DNA of 64,000 bases from NCBI GenBank assembly GCA_947478725.1, contig CANJWZ010000007.1, positions 52,678-116,677 on the forward strand, written 5' to 3'. This stretch comes from Comamonadaceae bacterium. GTDB taxonomy: Bacteria > Pseudomonadota > Gammaproteobacteria > Burkholderiales > Burkholderiaceae_C. Shown piece by piece: positions 61,561 to 64,000 of the stretch. The notes below the pieces were generated by a model, which was not told where the DNA came from, made no database searches, and saw only the letters and a list, made by a program, of their open reading frames with translations. Position 1 is the first letter of the stretch. Each line of letters begins with the position of its first letter. The translations under genes and the position numbers were made by a program.

Positions 61561-62287
61561 CGATAATTGATAAGAAATCGGCGGCTTTTAGCGAGGCCCC
61601 GCCTATCAGGCCACCGTCAATATCGGCTTGTGCCAACAGGCTTGACGCATTGGCAGCGTTCATGCTGCCGCCATACAAGATTTTCACGCGTGCAGACATG
61701 TCAGTTGCTGCCTTGAGCTGGGCCCGCAGCACCGCATGAACCGCTTGCGCTTCCTCAGGGGATGCAGTTTTTCCCGTACCGATGGCCCAGACAGGCTCAT
61801 AAGCCAGCACAATTTCACTGATGCAATGACCGTTGGTATGAATGACTGCAGCCAGTTGGCGCTTGACCACTTCTTCGGTTTGCCCTGCTTGGCGCTCGGC
61901 GAGGGTTTCACCCACACAAACGATGGGCGTGATGCCTTCAGCAAGCGCCGCCTTGGCCTTGTCAGCCACCAGCGCATCTGACTCTGCATGGTACTGGCGG
62001 CGCTCCGAGTGGCCGACGATGGCGTAACGCACACCAAAATCTTTCAGCATGGCGGCGCAGACCTCGCCTGTGTACGCGCCAAAGGCATGGGCCGACACGT
62101 CTTGCGAACCCACATCCATCGACGCGGCCTTCAAGGACTGAACCTGCGCCAGGTAAGGTGCAGGCACGCACACAGCCACATCACAGGCCGGCTTGACACG
62201 CAAGCCTTCAGCCAGCGCAGCCAGCAAAGCATGATTGGCAGACAGGTTGCCATTCATCTTCCAGTTGCCGGCAATCAGCTTCTTCAT
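61547..62287 (-). CDS. tpiA: Triosephosphate isomerase
   Basis: [40 protein letters not shown]. Confidence 0.96.
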   Translation of the reverse strand: MKKLIAGNWKMNGNLSANHALLAALAEGLRVKPACDVAVCVPAPYLAQVQSLKAASMDVGSQDVSAHAFGAYTGEVCAAMLKDFGVRYAIVGHSERRQYHAESDALVADKAKAALAEGITPIVCVGETLAERQAGQTEEVVKRQLAAVIHTNGHCISEIVLAYEPVWAIGTGKTASPEEAQAVHAVLRAQLKAATDMSARVKILYGGSMNAANASSLLAQADIDGGLIGGASLKAADFLSIIAAAQ

Positions 62288-63291
62288 ACGGCATTCCACG
62301 TCAAAACGATTTTGCCGATATGCTGGTTCGACTCCATCAGCGCGTGCGCTTTGGCTGCATCGCCAGCCGCAAACGTGCTGTGAATGACGGGCTTGACAGC
62401 ACCGCTTTCGAGCAGCGGCCAGACTTTTTGTCTCAAGGCTTTGGCGATCGCTGTCTTGAATTCAAGCGAACGCGGACGCAGCGTCGAGCCGGTGATGGTC
62501 AGGCGCTTGCGCAGCACCAGACCCGCATTGACTTCCGCCTTGATGCCGCCCTGCACCGCAATGATGACCAGGCGGCCATCTTCTGCCAGGCATTCGACTT
62601 CACGCGCAACATAACTGCCCGCCACCATGTCCAAAATGACATTCACGCCCTTGCTGACCCCATTGAAAGTGGTCAGTTTTTTGACCGCCTCTAGAAAGTC
62701 GGCAGTTTTGTAATTGATGGCGTCGTCTGCACCCAAAGCCACACAAGCGGCGCATTTGTCATCACTGCCTGCGGTGACGATCACGGTCGCACCAAAGGCT
62801 TTGGCGATTTGAATCGCTGTCACGCCGATGCCGCTGGAGCCGCCCTGAATCAACAGGGTTTCGCCTTTGGCCAAATAAGCGCGCTCAAACACGTTGCTCC
62901 AGACGGTGAAGAAGGTTTCGGGCAGCGAAGCCGCTTCAATGTCACTGAACCCTTTGGGCACTGGCAGGCACTGCCCCACCGGCGCAACGCACAACTCGGC
63001 ATAACCGCCGCCAGCGACCAGTGCACAAACACGGTCACCGACTTGAAAGCCAGCAGCAGCCATGGCCGCTTGGTCACCTGAAACGATCACGCCAGCGACC
63101 TCAAGCCCCGGGATGTCCGACGCACCTGGCGGCACGGGATAGTTACCCGTCCTCTGCAACACATCGGGCCGGTTGATGCCCGAGGCGCTGACGCGGATCA
63201 GCAGTTCGCCCGCGCCCGGCACGGGCTGGGGGCGTTCGGCCAATCGCAGCACATCGGGCGCACCAAAAGCGCTAATTTCAACAGTTTTCAT
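62284..63291 (-). CDS. NAD(P)H:quinone oxidoreductase, zinc-type MDR family
   Basis: [69 protein letters not shown]. Confidence 0.92.
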   Translation of the reverse strand: MKTVEISAFGAPDVLRLAERPQPVPGAGELLIRVSASGINRPDVLQRTGNYPVPPGASDIPGLEVAGVIVSGDQAAMAAAGFQVGDRVCALVAGGGYAELCVAPVGQCLPVPKGFSDIEAASLPETFFTVWSNVFERAYLAKGETLLIQGGSSGIGVTAIQIAKAFGATVIVTAGSDDKCAACVALGADDAINYKTADFLEAVKKLTTFNGVSKGVNVILDMVAGSYVAREVECLAEDGRLVIIAVQGGIKAEVNAGLVLRKRLTITGSTLRPRSLEFKTAIAKALRQKVWPLLESGAVKPVIHSTFAAGDAAKAHALMESNQHIGKIVLTWNAV

Positions 63292-63309
63292 GCTTTTTCG
63301 GGTAGTTTT

Positions 63310-63355
63310 AAGCCGCTAGCCCAATAAATACATGTGCAAGCAGCTATAAAAACAA
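63310..63355. repeat. Dispersed intergenic repeat, copy 9
   Basis: AAGCCGCTAGCCCAATAAATACATGTGCAAGCAGCTATAAAAAC. Confidence 0.65.
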
Positions 63356-63378
63356 GAGCAAATAGTCAGGCTTCGAAA

Positions 63379-64000
63379 TTAACCGCGATCCTGGTCCTGG
63401 GCCGGACGATCCAGCAGCACCTTCATGGAGAGCTTGACCCGGCCTTTTTCGTCGGTTTCCATGACCTTGACTTTGACGATCTGGCCTTCTTTGAGGTAGT
63501 CCTGCACGCGCTCAACACGCTCGTGTGCGATCTGGCTGATGTGCAGCAGACCATCTTTGCCTGGCAGCAGGTTGATCAGCGCGCCGAAGTCCAGAATCTT
63601 GGTGACCGGGCCTTCGTAGACCTTGCCAATTTCGACTTCAGCGGTGATCTCGGCAATGCGGCGCTTGGCCTCGTCTGCCTTGGCGCTGTCGTTCGACGCG
63701 ATGGTGATGGTGCCATCTTCCTCGATATTGATCTGCGTGCCGGTTTCTTCGGTCAGCGCGCGAATCACCGCGCCGCCCTTGCCAATCACGTCGCGGATTT
63801 TTTCCGGGTTGATCTTCATCACGTACAGGCGTGGTGCGAAGTCAGACACTTCGGTTTTGGCAGCGCCCATGGCTTCTTGCATTTTGCCAAGGATGTGCAT
63901 ACGGGCTTCTTTGGCCTGGGCCAGTGCCACCTGCATGATTTCTTTGGTGATGCCCTGGATTTTGATGTCCATTTGCAACGCAGTAATACCGTTGGTCGTA
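63379..64000 (-). CDS. pnp: Polyribonucleotide nucleotidyltransferase, 3' part only
   Basis: KH domain [36 protein letters not shown] and S1 domain; open to the window end. Confidence 0.93.
   Translation of the reverse strand, partial: TTNGITALQMDIKIQGITKEIMQVALAQAKEARMHILGKMQEAMGAAKTEVSDFAPRLYVMKINPEKIRDVIGKGGAVIRALTEETGTQINIEEDGTITIASNDSAKADEAKRRIAEITAEVEIGKVYEGPVTKILDFGALINLLPGKDGLLHISQIAHERVERVQDYLKEGQIVKVKVMETDEKGRVKLSMKVLLDRPAQDQDRG

Noticed and set aside
1-64000. CRISPR arrays, prophage or complete IS/transposase genes
   Set aside because: No regularly spaced direct repeats, cas, integrase or transposase motifs were seen in the ORF translations

Overview
This 64 kb window is a chromosomal segment that looks like a Comamonadaceae-type betaproteobacterium (taxon is inference from gene order and an intergenic repeat I associate with that group). 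From left to right it contains: (i) a CoA-thioester catabolic cluster (thiolase, DUF35 Zn-ribbon/OB protein, acyl-CoA ligase, MmgE/PrpD, HpcH/HpaI aldolase); (ii) GST, HCCA-isomerase-like and dienelactone hydrolase genes; (iii) a MazEF-like toxin-antitoxin pair, an aminotransferase, nth and a nucleotide pyrophosphatase/phosphodiesterase; (iv) a GntR-controlled divergent cluster with two Bug/TctC binding proteins, MmgE/PrpD, a CaiB/BaiF CoA-transferase, a class V aminotransferase and a 1029-aa FAD/Fe-S oxidase; (v) housekeeping genes (lgt, ilvD, cytochrome c, acs, yqhA, class I fumarase, aroC, AlkB-like monooxygenase, metY-like, BrkB/YihY, ccdAB-thyA-folA, xth); (vi) a complete nuoA-N operon, tRNA-Leu(GAG), secG, tpiA, a quinone oxidoreductase, and the 3' part of pnp. 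The most interesting signals lie between genes: a fumC internal-deletion relic beside the class I fumarase, a cytochrome P450 relic, a relic of a second phosphodiesterase gene next to a G10 tract, a probable one-base frameshift in a 40-aa Lys-rich ORF, a 167-bp palindromic element flanked by CTAG, and a dispersed AT-rich intergenic repeat with at least nine copies, including a possible copy inside the alkB-like CDS. No CRISPR array, prophage or complete IS was found.
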